A stretch of 64,000 bases of DNA from Granulicella sp. S156. GTDB taxonomy: Bacteria; Acidobacteriota; Terriglobia; Terriglobales; Acidobacteriaceae. The notes beneath the pieces were generated by a model that was not told where the DNA came from, did not search any database, and worked only from the letters and a program-made list of their open reading frames with translations. This document shows, piece by piece, positions 19,061 through 27,979 of this stretch (position 1 is the first letter of the stretch; the number at the start of each line of letters is the position of its first letter). The translations under genes and the position numbers were made by a program. The stretch lies in NCBI RefSeq assembly GCF_009766105.1, contig NZ_LMUH01000022.1, positions 161,545 through 225,544 on the forward strand. Direction: 5' to 3'.

Positions 19061-20866
19061 CTACTTCCCGACCTTCGACTCCTCATCGATCCAGCGCGTC
19101 ACGCTCGCATCCAGCACATCCAACGGCACAGGCCCCAGTGACAACACACGAGCATGAAACTGCCGAACGTCGAAGCGTTCTCCCAACCGCACTCGCGCGC
19201 GTTCACGCAGTTCGAGAATCTTCTGCTGACCCAGCCGATAGCTCAACGCCTGCCCCGGCCACGAGATATAACGATCCACCTCAGTCTGGATGTTCTGATC
19301 GTCCATTGCCGTATGCTGCTTGAAGAAGTCGACCATCTGCTGCCGTGTCCAATGCTTCTCGTGTACGCCGGTGTCGACAACCAGACGAATCGCCCGCCAC
19401 ATCTCGTTCTGCAGCCGTCCATATTCGCTATACGGGTCCTGGTAAAAACCCAGCTCTTTGCCGAGCAGCTCCGCATACAAGGCCCACCCCTCGGAGTAAG
19501 CGTCGTATGAGGCAAAACGCCGGAACTGCGGCAGCTCTTTGAGCCCGTCCGCGAAGGAAAACTGCAAATGATGTCCGGGAAGTCCCTCGTGGTACGCGAT
19601 GGCCTCGACATTCAGCAGCAATCGATCGCTGGGGTTATAAAGATTGACATTCACCCTGCCGGGGCGGCCGCTCGCGATAGAACCCGGAGAATAGTCCGCA
19701 GGCACCGCATTCGGCGCGCGGAAGCTATCCATCGGCACGACCTCCAGCGGCAGTACTGGAGGAACAGGCACAACCTCCGCCAGCTTGGAACGCGACTGGT
19801 CTTCATAGTGCTGATACAGCCCCAACAGTTGATCCGCAGAGGTTGCCCGCAGCTTCGGGTCAGATTGAATGTGCTTATGAAAGCTGGGCAGGTCGCTATA
19901 TCCCTGTGTCTTCGCGAGCGCCAGCATCTGCGCCTCAATCGCGTGGACCTCGCGCATGCCCTCGTCAAAGATCGCATTGGCATCCATGGTCGTCTGTACG
20001 TGCTCGCGAATGGCATTGCGATATAACGCTTCCCCATTCGGCAGCGCCCAGATGCCAGGCTCGGTACGTCCGGCCGGTGCATACGTATCGTGCACAAACG
20101 TTGCGAAGAGCGCATAGGCCGGTAGCACGCTCTGCGCGATGGCCGCCAGCAAATCAGCACGCAACGTCTGCTGCTCCGCAGCGCTTACCGCAGAGGGAAA
20201 GTGCTCGAGCGGCAGCGCAAAGGGACTCTTCTCAGGAGCAGTCGAAGCGATATCCTGCGACTGGACCGCAACCTTCTCCAAAAGGTAGCGCGGCTCCATC
20301 AGATGATCCTGCATGCCCTGCCGCATCACGGACATCTCCTGATCGAAGACACGCGGTACCTGCCGCAATCGTGCAATGTAGTTTCGATAGTCCTGAGCAC
20401 TGCGAAAGGGCATCTGCGAATACATCGCAGCGAGATCCAGATGCACGCCGTTCATCTGGCTGACCGGCATCTCCCACTCCTTCAGCCGATAGCTCTCGAG
20501 CGACGCCTCAAGCTCGCGCTGCATCATCTCGCGACTGATCATGTGCTGCTCATCGAGATCACTTGCAGGAATCTTATCCAGCAGCTTCAACTGCTGCTCG
20601 GCATGGGCCGCCTCACGTGTCTCCTCCGCGGCGGAGTAGTCGCTCAAACGATCGTTGAACCGCGTATCTCCGACATACGTCGCCGTCTCGGGATGGTGTT
20701 CGAGTTCATACTCCCAGTCCGCGGCGAAAAAAGCGTCAAGCTGCGCCGCATTGCTGGACGGCTGCTTCTGTGTAGCGGCTTGCGCGAGAGACACCCGCGC
20801 CGGAAGAGCAACGGTCAGCAGCGCTCCCAATAGCAGACAACGCTCCGCGATCCAACGATGATTCAA
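19061..20866 (-). CDS. Exported DUF885 family metallopeptidase-like protein
   Basis: About 601 residues from a TTG at 20866, chosen because AAGGAAG precedes it and a clean signal peptide follows (NHRWIAERCLLLGALLTVA, ending SLAQA). Longer starts at ATG 20920 or 20986 are possible but would bury that signal. The DUF885 hallmarks are AYHEGLPGHHLQF, an HExxxH-like zinc site, and SEGWALYAELLGKELGFY downstream, followed by DTGVHEKHWTRQQMVDFF. The fold is that of gluzincin-like peptidases, and some relatives have measured carboxypeptidase or dipeptidase activity. Here it may trim peptides in the periplasm. It ends 90 bases downstream of the hydroxyproline operon's last gene, on the same strand, so it may receive read-through. 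Confidence 0.75.
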   Translation of the reverse strand: MNHRWIAERCLLLGALLTVALPARVSLAQAATQKQPSSNAAQLDAFFAADWEYELEHHPETATYVGDTRFNDRLSDYSAAEETREAAHAEQQLKLLDKIPASDLDEQHMISREMMQRELEASLESYRLKEWEMPVSQMNGVHLDLAAMYSQMPFRSAQDYRNYIARLRQVPRVFDQEMSVMRQGMQDHLMEPRYLLEKVAVQSQDIASTAPEKSPFALPLEHFPSAVSAAEQQTLRADLLAAIAQSVLPAYALFATFVHDTYAPAGRTEPGIWALPNGEALYRNAIREHVQTTMDANAIFDEGMREVHAIEAQMLALAKTQGYSDLPSFHKHIQSDPKLRATSADQLLGLYQHYEDQSRSKLAEVVPVPPVLPLEVVPMDSFRAPNAVPADYSPGSIASGRPGRVNVNLYNPSDRLLLNVEAIAYHEGLPGHHLQFSFADGLKELPQFRRFASYDAYSEGWALYAELLGKELGFYQDPYSEYGRLQNEMWRAIRLVVDTGVHEKHWTRQQMVDFFKQHTAMDDQNIQTEVDRYISWPGQALSYRLGQQKILELRERARVRLGERFDVRQFHARVLSLGPVPLDVLDASVTRWIDEESKVGK

Positions 20867-20955
20867 ACGCCCACTTCCTTTCTTGCGTCCATATTTATTG
20901 GGCGATATTCGCACAAGCATTGCCAGAGCACCAACCCTCCCACGTTTTGCCACAC

Positions 20956-22545
20956 TTACTGATGCCCACTCCATACACCGTTCCACAAACGCACAATGCC
21001 GAGAGGGTTGTCATCCTGCAATGCCGGCTCAAGAGCCGACTGCGGTAGTCCCTGGTAGGCCACCGGACGCACGAAACGGAAGATGGCCTGGCTGCCCACA
21101 GAGGTCGATCGACCATCCGACGTCGCCGGATACGGGCCTCCATGCACCATCGCGTGGCACACCTCTACCCCAGTCGGAAAGCCGTTGAAGATAACCCGAC
21201 CGACCTTCGTCTCAAGTACTCGCAATAGCTCGCTGTGCTCTCGAAGGTCCTGCTCGGTGCCAAGAATCGTGGCTGTGAGATGCCCCTCCAGCCCCCGCAC
21301 AGCCTGTAACATCTCATCTTCGCCGCTGTAATTCACCAAAAGCATAGTCGGACCGAAGATCTCTTCAGCCGAAGCCGGATCAGCAAGAAACTCACTGCCC
21401 GTTGTCTCCAACAACACCGTCTGTGCGGAGAATCCCTCTCCCGCCGCTGCGCCTGCCGCCGTTCGTTGCTGCCCACGCTGGACCTGAGCCTTTTCATAAG
21501 CAGAAGCGATCCCAGAGGTAAGCAGAGAGAACGACGGTCCACTCTGCGTCACGCTTCGCAGCCGTTCCACGAAAGCTTTGCTGTGCGACGCCAGCGCAAA
21601 CACGATGCCGGGTTTCGTGCAGAACTGTCCTCCGCCCAGCGTGAACGAGGCATGCAATCCCGTTGCTAGTTCTTCACCACGCTCTGCGAGGGCACCCGGC
21701 AATATAAAGACAGGATTCGTACTGCCCATCTCCGCATAGACCGGGATCGGATCATGACGCTTCGCCGCAAGATCCATCAAAGAACGTCCGCCCCGAAACG
21801 AACCGGTGAAACCCACAGCACGAATGCCCGGATGCTGCACGAGAGCCGCACCGACTTCGTATCCGCTATCGAACAACAGAGAGAAGTATCCTGCGGGAAG
21901 ACCGCTCGCCTGCACCGCTTCCGTAATAATGCGGCCAACGATTTCACTTGTACCCGGATGTGCGGGATGCGCCTTGACAATCACCGGATTGCCGGCAGCC
22001 AGCGCGGACGCTGTATCGCCACCTGCCACAGAAAACGCCAGCGGAAAATTGCTTGCACCGAAGACAGCAACCGGCCCCAGCGGACGCAGCATCGACCGGA
22101 CATCGGGTTTTGGCGGTGTGCGTGTCGCATCTGCCGTATCGATCCGGGCCATCACCCAGGAACCCTCTTCCACCACACTGGCAAAGAGGCGCAACTGCCC
22201 ACTGGTGCGCGCTACCTCACCCGTAAGGCGAGGTAGCGGCAACGCTGTCTCCAGGTGTGCTCGTTCAATCAACTCCGCCGCAGCAGCGTCGATGCCGTCT
22301 GCGATGCTCCGCAGGAGAAGCCCGCGTTCTTTGCCAGAGGCCGCGGCCAAAGCAACAAATGCTTCCGACGCTGCTGCGACAGCTTGATCTACCTCGTTGC
22401 CAGTCGCCGAGAAAAACGCAGGTTGCAACTCGCGGCCATCGCCGGGATGATAGCCGTAAAACTTCGAGCTGCCCTCTGCGGCAACCTGGCCTGCAATCAA
22501 CGAACGTCCGACGAGCTCATGCTTGGCTGGAGTAGGGTTGCTCAT
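20956..22545 (-). CDS. Alpha-ketoglutarate semialdehyde dehydrogenase
   Basis: A 529-residue aldehyde dehydrogenase. It has the fold's GPVAVFGASNFPLAFSVAGG nucleotide region, catalytic E272 in YAEMGSTNPVFILPG and catalytic C309 in GGGQFCTKPG. The FGASNFPLAF and MGSTNP variants are those of the NADP-preferring alpha-KGSA branch. It oxidises alpha-ketoglutarate semialdehyde to alpha-ketoglutarate, the last step of hydroxyproline breakdown and also of some pentose and glucarate routes. It is the last gene of the operon, 3 bases after the Pyr4H2C deaminase, which decides for the hydroxyproline role. The protein is cytoplasmic. Confidence 0.88.
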   Translation of the reverse strand: MSNPTPAKHELVGRSLIAGQVAAEGSSKFYGYHPGDGRELQPAFFSATGNEVDQAVAAASEAFVALAAASGKERGLLLRSIADGIDAAAAELIERAHLETALPLPRLTGEVARTSGQLRLFASVVEEGSWVMARIDTADATRTPPKPDVRSMLRPLGPVAVFGASNFPLAFSVAGGDTASALAAGNPVIVKAHPAHPGTSEIVGRIITEAVQASGLPAGYFSLLFDSGYEVGAALVQHPGIRAVGFTGSFRGGRSLMDLAAKRHDPIPVYAEMGSTNPVFILPGALAERGEELATGLHASFTLGGGQFCTKPGIVFALASHSKAFVERLRSVTQSGPSFSLLTSGIASAYEKAQVQRGQQRTAAGAAAGEGFSAQTVLLETTGSEFLADPASAEEIFGPTMLLVNYSGEDEMLQAVRGLEGHLTATILGTEQDLREHSELLRVLETKVGRVIFNGFPTGVEVCHAMVHGGPYPATSDGRSTSVGSQAIFRFVRPVAYQGLPQSALEPALQDDNPLGIVRLWNGVWSGHQ

Positions 22546-22548
22546 CGC

Positions 22549-23478
22549 TTAGGCTTCCTTGAGAGCGGGAAAGGTTGTGGACTTAACCGCAGGACGATTT
22601 GCCAGCGCGATGCTCAACGCCTTCTGCGCGGCTGTCAGTTCAGCACCATGAAGCTCCAGGCGCGGAGCGCGCACTGTGGCCGAACCGGTTCCAGTCTCAC
22701 CCTGCACCCACTTGATGAGCTGCACAAACTTGGGCACCGTATCCATGCGAAGTAGAGGCAGGAACCAACGGTACAGCTCGAATGCCTCCTCACGCTTACC
22801 CGCGAGCGTCAGGTTGAAGAGCTCAACCGACTCCGCCGGGAAGGCGTTGACGAGGCCAGCAACCCATCCTCTTGCGCCAATGTTCACGGCCTCAACGAGC
22901 ACATCGTCCACGCCCACAAAGATCTCGAGCCGGTCTCCCAGAATCTCGCGAATGCCAGCAACGCGCCGAACATCGGCACTGGACTCCTTCACCGCCGCCA
23001 GATTGGCGTGTTCAGCAGCAAGCTCCGCAATCTGCTCGGGCAGAAAGTCTGTCTTATACGCCACCGGGTTGTTATAGAGCATGCAGGGGAGCTTGGTTGC
23101 AGTTATGATCGTCGCGACATGCTGCTTCATCTCTCGCCAGTCCGAGGTATAAACGTAGGGCGGCAGGACCATCAGGCCTTCACAGCCAACATCTTCCGCC
23201 TCCTTCGCCAGCTTCACCGCGTTCGCGGTCGAGAGCGATGAGATCGCCGCAACCACAGGCGTCTTTTTCTTTGCGGAAGCACGCACAGCCGTCTTCAACA
23301 CCTCGATCTTCTCCGTGTGCTCCAGCGTCGCCCCCTCACCGAGAGAGCCCAGCATCACCAGGCCGGTGCATCCGTTCTCCAGCAGCCAAGTTGCGTGCTG
23401 CGATAGAAAAGCATGATCGACAGCAAGCTTGCTGTCGAACGGTGTCGTCATTGCGGGCATTACTCCAAACCACTTCAT
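22549..23478 (-). CDS. DHDPS-family lyase, probable pyrroline-4-hydroxy-2-carboxylate deaminase
   Basis: A 309-residue member of the DapA/N-acetylneuraminate lyase family. The Schiff-base lysine is K164 in AAVKESSADV, and the tyrosine Y135 is in LYNNPVAYKTD. The N-terminal GLVMLGSLGEGATL corresponds to the substrate-binding GTTGE loop, here GSLGE rather than the GTTGE of DapA. In hydroxyproline operons this family removes ammonia from delta-1-pyrroline-4-hydroxy-2-carboxylate to give alpha-ketoglutarate semialdehyde. The loop change and the neighbours argue against lysine biosynthesis. It lies 8 bases after the flavoprotein and 3 bases before the aldehyde dehydrogenase. Confidence 0.85.
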   Translation of the reverse strand: MKWFGVMPAMTTPFDSKLAVDHAFLSQHATWLLENGCTGLVMLGSLGEGATLEHTEKIEVLKTAVRASAKKKTPVVAAISSLSTANAVKLAKEAEDVGCEGLMVLPPYVYTSDWREMKQHVATIITATKLPCMLYNNPVAYKTDFLPEQIAELAAEHANLAAVKESSADVRRVAGIREILGDRLEIFVGVDDVLVEAVNIGARGWVAGLVNAFPAESVELFNLTLAGKREEAFELYRWFLPLLRMDTVPKFVQLIKWVQGETGTGSATVRAPRLELHGAELTAAQKALSIALANRPAVKSTTFPALKEA

Positions 23479-23486
23479 AACATCTC

Positions 23487-24791
23487 CTAATGGACTATCG
23501 TTTCAGGTGAAATAGAAATCTCTTCGCTGTCGAAGACTTCAAGGGGAACGGGAAAGAGGGGCGGACGCACCGAGGTCGCGCGCCAGTTGAAGAGTGTCTG
23601 CACAGCGGAGCCGCAGATGCGTCCCTGGCAAGGGCCCATGCCGCAGCGTGTCTGCAATTTAGCGTCCGTCCAGGATATGTGCTCTTGCAGCTGCGAGAAC
23701 GGCACATCTTCGCAACGGCAGACGATAGTGTCGGGTACAGCAAGAGAGCGCAGCTCTGGACGCAGTCGAAACGCCGCCTCCAGCCTGCGTGCGAAGGCCT
23801 GTTCCCTGCTACGGCGGCCATACAACTCAGACGCCTCCCGCGCCGCGCCGGCAGCGCTCAGACCTGCAATCTCACCCTGGATCAGAGCAGCCTCAAGCCC
23901 CGCAATTCCAGTCGGCTCTCCCGCGCAAAAAACATTCGCGACCGAGGTCTGTTGTCGCACATTCACCTCAACAAAGTCGCCTCTCAATTTGCAGCCAAGC
24001 AATTCGGCGAGCTCCGTATTGGGAACAAGATGAAAACCGCAGGCCAGCAGATCGCACGGCTCACTCCATACACGCCTGCCGTTCGTCAGCCGAACCCCAC
24101 GCACCGACTCTTCCCCCTCAACCGCGACCGGCCAGCAACCCATGCGATAGGGAGTGCGCGCAAGTGAAGCACGGTAGCGCGCGCCTTGTAGCAGCTTCCC
24201 TAAACTTGACCCTAGGAGAGAGGCAGCGAACGGCAGCAACTGTCGAAGCGGTGCCTGTTCCGCAATGGCAACAACCTTCGCCCCATACTCCTGTAGATGC
24301 GCTGCCACCGCTAGAAGAAGGGGTCCGCTACCTGCGACGACGACACGCTTGCCCTCCACGTAGAAGCCGCCCTTCACCAGGGCCTGCAGCCCTCCGGCAC
24401 CAAACACTCCGGGCAAGGTCCATCCCGGAAACGGCAAGAACCGCTCCCGCGCGCCAGTGGCCAGGATCAGACGATCCCACGCAAAACTCTCCGCCCTGGT
24501 TCCGTCCGCCATAGTGATCACAGCTCGCAAGACACCCGGCGCCGGCTGATCGACGACCTGCCTGCCTGCGAGAATCTCAGCCCCGGAAGAACGAAGCGCT
24601 GCGATGGCCTTTGTCTTTGCGGGGTCTTCTTTAGTTCGTGCGGAGTCGATGCCGCCTCGCCAGATCTGTCCGCCTGCCGCTACATTGTCATCCAGCACAA
24701 TCGTGCTGCAGCCATTCTTAGCAGCCGCAGTCGCTGCGGCGATGCCTGCAGGCCCTGCTCCGATAACGAGCACATCCGTCCTTCGCATCAT
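23487..24791 (-). CDS. D-hydroxyproline dehydrogenase, FAD/NAD(P)-binding subunit
   Basis: About 434 residues from ATG 24791, which overlaps the stop of the ferredoxin-like gene (ATGA); a GGAG lies 8 bases upstream. The N-terminus RRTDVLVIGAGPAGIAAATA is a GxGxxG dinucleotide fold, and a second fold occurs at GKRVVVAGSGPLLLAVAAHL. The C-terminal part has a BFD-like [2Fe-2S] cysteine set: IVCRCEDV and CGMGPCQGRICGSA. This is the layout of the alpha subunit of HcnB/OoxA-type heteromeric amino acid dehydrogenases. It would pass electrons from the DAO-fold subunit (25032-26153) to the respiratory chain. The longer frame to 24875 overlaps the small gene fully and is rejected. Confidence 0.85.
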   Translation of the reverse strand: MMRRTDVLVIGAGPAGIAAATAAAKNGCSTIVLDDNVAAGGQIWRGGIDSARTKEDPAKTKAIAALRSSGAEILAGRQVVDQPAPGVLRAVITMADGTRAESFAWDRLILATGARERFLPFPGWTLPGVFGAGGLQALVKGGFYVEGKRVVVAGSGPLLLAVAAHLQEYGAKVVAIAEQAPLRQLLPFAASLLGSSLGKLLQGARYRASLARTPYRMGCWPVAVEGEESVRGVRLTNGRRVWSEPCDLLACGFHLVPNTELAELLGCKLRGDFVEVNVRQQTSVANVFCAGEPTGIAGLEAALIQGEIAGLSAAGAAREASELYGRRSREQAFARRLEAAFRLRPELRSLAVPDTIVCRCEDVPFSQLQEHISWTDAKLQTRCGMGPCQGRICGSAVQTLFNWRATSVRPPLFPVPLEVFDSEEISISPETIVH

Positions 24792-25039
24792 CGCTGTGTC
24801 TCCACGCTCATACCCTCGTGGCATAGCATCTGACAGGTGCGCTGGTGCGCAACACCATCTATAACTGCACGGCACTCGAAGCAGATTCCCATGCCGCAGA
24901 ACGCGGTGCGCGGCTCACCGGAGACCGACATTCGACAAGGTTCCCCCACAGCAAGCAACGCCGCACTCACTACAGAACCTGCAGGCACCACCACAGTGTG
25001 ACCATTCACGTGAATCGTTATCGTCGAACGCTCAGGCAT
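24788..25039 (-). CDS. D-hydroxyproline dehydrogenase, small [2Fe-2S] subunit
   Basis: An 83-residue ferredoxin-like protein (Fer2_4 type). MPERSTITIHVNGHTVVVPA is the first beta-hairpin, then EPCRMSVSGEPRTAFCGMG and ICFECRAVIDG. The cluster ligands read C-x4-C-x2-C (CGMGICFEC), with the fourth Cys in HQRTCQ. It overlaps the DAO-fold gene upstream by 8 bases and the FAD subunit downstream by 4, so the three are translationally coupled and probably equimolar. It is an HcnA/OoxA-linked gamma subunit that shuttles electrons between the two flavoproteins. Confidence 0.85.
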   Translation of the reverse strand: MPERSTITIHVNGHTVVVPAGSVVSAALLAVGEPCRMSVSGEPRTAFCGMGICFECRAVIDGVAHQRTCQMLCHEGMSVETQR

Positions 25040-26153
25040 GCTTCGTCTCCATCAGCGCAATACGCGACGGCAGGAACGGCGTAGCGTCGATCCCTGGGAC
25101 ACGGCCCAGGAGGCCATCGACCAACAGCCTTGCGGCTCCTGGCGCATTCGTAATTCCAAGCCCCTCGAAACCCATCGCAAGAAATATCGTGGGATCATCT
25201 GTCGGACCTATCAGTGGTAACTTGTCCGGTGTAGCGGCGCGAAAGCCTGTCCACGCGCGGATACCGGAGATCCCGGCAAGTGCCGGCATATAGCTGCGTG
25301 CGCGCTCCAGCATCGAGCGGAGTATTCTCTGGTCGATTCCCGGATTTTCATTTCCATACTGCCGCGACGACCCGATAAGCAACTGGCCTGTAAGCCGCGG
25401 CTGGATATTGAACGCAACGGAGTCCGACGATATCTGATGCGCGCTCTTCAGATATCCCAACTCCACCAGTTGATGATGGAGAAACCCGGGGTACCGGTCA
25501 GTGATGAGTAGATGCCCCTTCCTCTTCTGGATGGGCAACGAGGGGAGCAGCGCAATATCCGCTCCCGTTGCGACGACAATACGATCCGCCGCATAGGTAG
25601 TTCCGTCTCTCAGTGTGACAATCCCTTTGCCGATGTGGTCTGCGCCCTGTCCCCGCAATAACACCGCTCCGCCACGGACAGCCTCGTGCAGAAAGAACGC
25701 AGCAGCTGTCGGCGGATAGATCACAGCATCGTCCAGCACAAGCAAGCCGCCCGCAAGCCCTGCTCGCAGATTCGGCTCCGCTGCTGCAAGCGCGCGCGCA
25801 TCAAGCACCTCCGACTCCACTCCAGCCAGAGCATAGGTCTTGCGCTTCGCATGAACCTCACCCATCTCTTCGTCATCTGCCGCCACCCACACCGTGCCGC
25901 GCCGCTCGTACTCGACTCCTACTGGCAGATGCGGCAGCAGCTCCTGCCACAGCGACCGCGAATACCGGGTCAAGGCAAGCTGAGCAGGCGAGTCATCCAT
26001 CACGACAATGTGCCCCATGCCGGCAGCAGTCGTAGCGCCGCCGGGCACATCGCGCTCGACGATGCCTACCCGCAACCCGGCCCGCACACACTCCAGCGCG
26101 CAGGCACAACCAACGATGCCAGCTCCGAGAATGAGGACATCAAAACCACGCAT
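25032..26153 (-). CDS. D-hydroxyproline dehydrogenase, DAO-fold catalytic subunit
   Basis: A 373-residue D-amino-acid-oxidase-fold flavoprotein. GFDVLILGAGIVGCACALEC is the FAD-binding beta-alpha-beta, GGATTAAGMGHIVVMDDSPA follows, and the C-terminal GFEGLGITNAPGAARLL closes the FAD site. It should oxidise cis-4-hydroxy-D-proline to delta-1-pyrroline-4-hydroxy-2-carboxylate, giving electrons to the [2Fe-2S] and second FAD subunits. The gene starts at the TGATG junction with the epimerase stop (1-base overlap) and overlaps the small subunit by 8 bases. A related enzyme is sarcosine oxidase, but the neighbours point to hydroxyproline. Confidence 0.85.
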   Translation of the reverse strand: MRGFDVLILGAGIVGCACALECVRAGLRVGIVERDVPGGATTAAGMGHIVVMDDSPAQLALTRYSRSLWQELLPHLPVGVEYERRGTVWVAADDEEMGEVHAKRKTYALAGVESEVLDARALAAAEPNLRAGLAGGLLVLDDAVIYPPTAAAFFLHEAVRGGAVLLRGQGADHIGKGIVTLRDGTTYAADRIVVATGADIALLPSLPIQKRKGHLLITDRYPGFLHHQLVELGYLKSAHQISSDSVAFNIQPRLTGQLLIGSSRQYGNENPGIDQRILRSMLERARSYMPALAGISGIRAWTGFRAATPDKLPLIGPTDDPTIFLAMGFEGLGITNAPGAARLLVDGLLGRVPGIDATPFLPSRIALMETKHA

Positions 26154-27112
26154 CAGAAAGGAATCCCCTCACGAAAAGGATCCGTTGCATCAAACAAAAG
26201 AGTCGATTCGGCCGTAACCCACGCGCGCCCGCTAATGACAGGAAGAACACCGTCACCCTGCGCCATGACCGAACCCACGAAGACAGTTCCGAGGATCCCC
26301 TCCTGTCGCCATGAGGCCCCTTCGTCGAGCTTGCCATCTGCATGCAGGCAGGCCATCTTCGCGCTCGTGCCGGTTCCGCATGGAGAGCGGTCGAACGACG
26401 CACCTGGACAAAGGACGAAATTGCGGCTCGAGTTCCCCTGGTTCTCTGCCGCGGAAAAGAGCTCGATGTGATCGATGACCGCTCCGCCTTCCCCCGTGAT
26501 GCCGTTCTCTGCCAATGCGGTTCGAAGGGCTGTCGTCACGGCAATCAGAACAGTACGCTCGGCGAGCCTTAGATCATAGCTATGCTCCGCTACCAGGAAA
26601 AACCAGTTGCCACCCCATGCGACGTCTCCGGCAAATTGACCATAGCCCGGGACCTCCACGGAGACGTTCTGACGATAGCGATAGCTCGGGACATTCCGCA
26701 CGGAGACAGTGCCATCAGAATGCAGCTCCGTCTGCACCGTGCCGACGGGCGTCTCAATGGAGTGTTTCCCTGGGGCAATACGGCCGAGGTGCGCCAGCGT
26801 CGTCACCAAGCCAATCGTTCCGTGCCCGCACATTCCCAGATAGCCGACATCGTTGAAGAAGATGACACCAGCCGCCGATGCAGGATTAACCGGCTCGCAC
26901 AACAAAGCGCCAACCACCACTTCAGATCCGCGCGGCTCGAAAACTACCCCCTTACGGAAGCCATCATGCGCTGTGCGTAACAGCGCCAGGCGGCTCTGCA
27001 AATCGCCAATGCCCAGCTCGGGACCGCCCGCGATGACGACGCGCGTCGGCTCTCCGGCGGTGTGTGAGTCAATCACCTGAACACGTTTCTTATTGGTTTC
27101 ACTCTCTGTCAT
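26153..27112 (-). CDS. 4-hydroxyproline 2-epimerase (proline racemase family)
   Basis: A 319-residue proline-racemase-fold protein. QVIDSHTAGEPTRVVIAGG is the N-terminal signature. Both catalytic cysteines are present: C95 in GMCGHGTIG and C245 in RSPCGTGTSAKMA. The related trans-3-hydroxyproline dehydratases have Thr at the second site, so this should be an epimerase or racemase. It would convert trans-4-hydroxy-L-proline to cis-4-hydroxy-D-proline, the first step of the pathway. It is the first gene of the operon and faces the GntR gene across 90 bases containing a palindrome. Proline racemase is the alternative activity, but the downstream genes favour hydroxyproline. Confidence 0.92.
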   Translation of the reverse strand: MTESETNKKRVQVIDSHTAGEPTRVVIAGGPELGIGDLQSRLALLRTAHDGFRKGVVFEPRGSEVVVGALLCEPVNPASAAGVIFFNDVGYLGMCGHGTIGLVTTLAHLGRIAPGKHSIETPVGTVQTELHSDGTVSVRNVPSYRYRQNVSVEVPGYGQFAGDVAWGGNWFFLVAEHSYDLRLAERTVLIAVTTALRTALAENGITGEGGAVIDHIELFSAAENQGNSSRNFVLCPGASFDRSPCGTGTSAKMACLHADGKLDEGASWRQEGILGTVFVGSVMAQGDGVLPVISGRAWVTAESTLLFDATDPFREGIPF

Positions 27113-27114
27113 GA

Positions 27115-27137
27115 TCCAAATTGTAGACTATTTTGGA
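27115..27137. promoter_or_regulatory. Candidate GntR operator in the hydroxyproline divergent region
   Basis: TCCAAA (27115-27120) and TTTGGA (27132-27137) are perfect inverted 6-mers 11 bases apart. Between them TTGTAGACTA (27121-27130) fits TnGTnnACnA, close to the FadR-type TNGTNNNACNA operator. It lies 2-25 bases before the epimerase ATG and 65-90 bases before the GntR start, so a bound regulator would cover the epimerase initiation region and could act on both genes. Confidence 0.5.
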
Positions 27138-27202
27138 TATTTCAAGGCCAGCTTTTTCTCGGAATACTTTGTTTGCGATAAAGTGGTGACGGGTAGGAAA
27201 GA

Positions 27203-27979
27203 TTGAAAAGAAAAGTCTCTAGCTTGAAACAAGCTGCTCCCATAAAGAGTCGGCTGCAACCCTTGGTGCCCGGCAAGAAACGCGAAAAGCCGGAACATGG
27301 GACCAGCCTGCTGACTGCTTTCCAGGAGATACGCGAACTCATCGTGCATGGAAAGATGTCTCCCGGCACCTGGATCGTAGAAGCCGATTTGGCAGAGCGA
27401 CTTAACCTGAGTCGCACGCCGGTTCGCGCTGCCGTCCATTGGCTGCAGCGCGAAGGTTACGTCCTGGAACATCGTAATGTCAGCAAGTCCCGCATGATCG
27501 TAGCCCCCCTCACCAAAGAGGACGCCAACGAACTGTATCGAATCATCGGTCATCTGGAAGGCATTGCTGGGCGTGGTGCAGCGGGAATGCCAAAGAGTGA
27601 TCGGCTGGAATTGGTCAAGAAGCTTAATGAGGTCAACGACCGGTTGCTTAAGATAGCCGATGGGCGCGGTGGTCATTCCGGAGAGATCTTCGAGTTGGAT
27701 CGGACCTTTCACCGCATGATCGTCAATGCTGGTGCGGGTGCCCGGCTATCCACACTGCACAATGCTATCGAACCGCAGGCCGAGCGATATTGGCGCTTAT
27801 ATGCAAGTTCCATCATCAATGCTCTTCACACCTCCGTAGATGAGCACAAAAAGATCATCCACGGGCTTATCGAAGGCGATGCGGATGAGGTTGAGGCAGG
27901 CTTGCAGTACAACTGGCTGAAAGGCTCCGAGCGACTTGGCCACGTGATTGATATCTTCGGCGAACGCGGCAGCTGGTAA
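27203..27979 (+). CDS. GntR-family (FadR/FCD subfamily) regulator of the hydroxyproline operon
   Basis: A 258-residue protein starting at TTG 27203, preceded by GGGTAGGAAAGA; no ATG occurs before the DNA-binding region. Residues about 35-100 are a GntR winged helix (TAFQEIRELIVHGKMSPGTW, DLAERLNLSRTPVRAAVHWL, QREGYVLEHRNVSKSRMIV). The rest is an all-helical FCD ligand domain with ELYRIIGHLEGIAGR, ELDRTFHRMIVNAG and HTSVDEHKKIIHGLIEGDAD. Such proteins usually repress and release DNA when a pathway metabolite binds. It is divergent from the epimerase and shares the control region described above. The N-terminus is lysine-rich before the HTH. Confidence 0.85.
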   Translation: MKRKVSSLKQAAPIKSRLQPLVPGKKREKPEHGTSLLTAFQEIRELIVHGKMSPGTWIVEADLAERLNLSRTPVRAAVHWLQREGYVLEHRNVSKSRMIVAPLTKEDANELYRIIGHLEGIAGRGAAGMPKSDRLELVKKLNEVNDRLLKIADGRGGHSGEIFELDRTFHRMIVNAGAGARLSTLHNAIEPQAERYWRLYASSIINALHTSVDEHKKIIHGLIEGDADEVEAGLQYNWLKGSERLGHVIDIFGERGSW

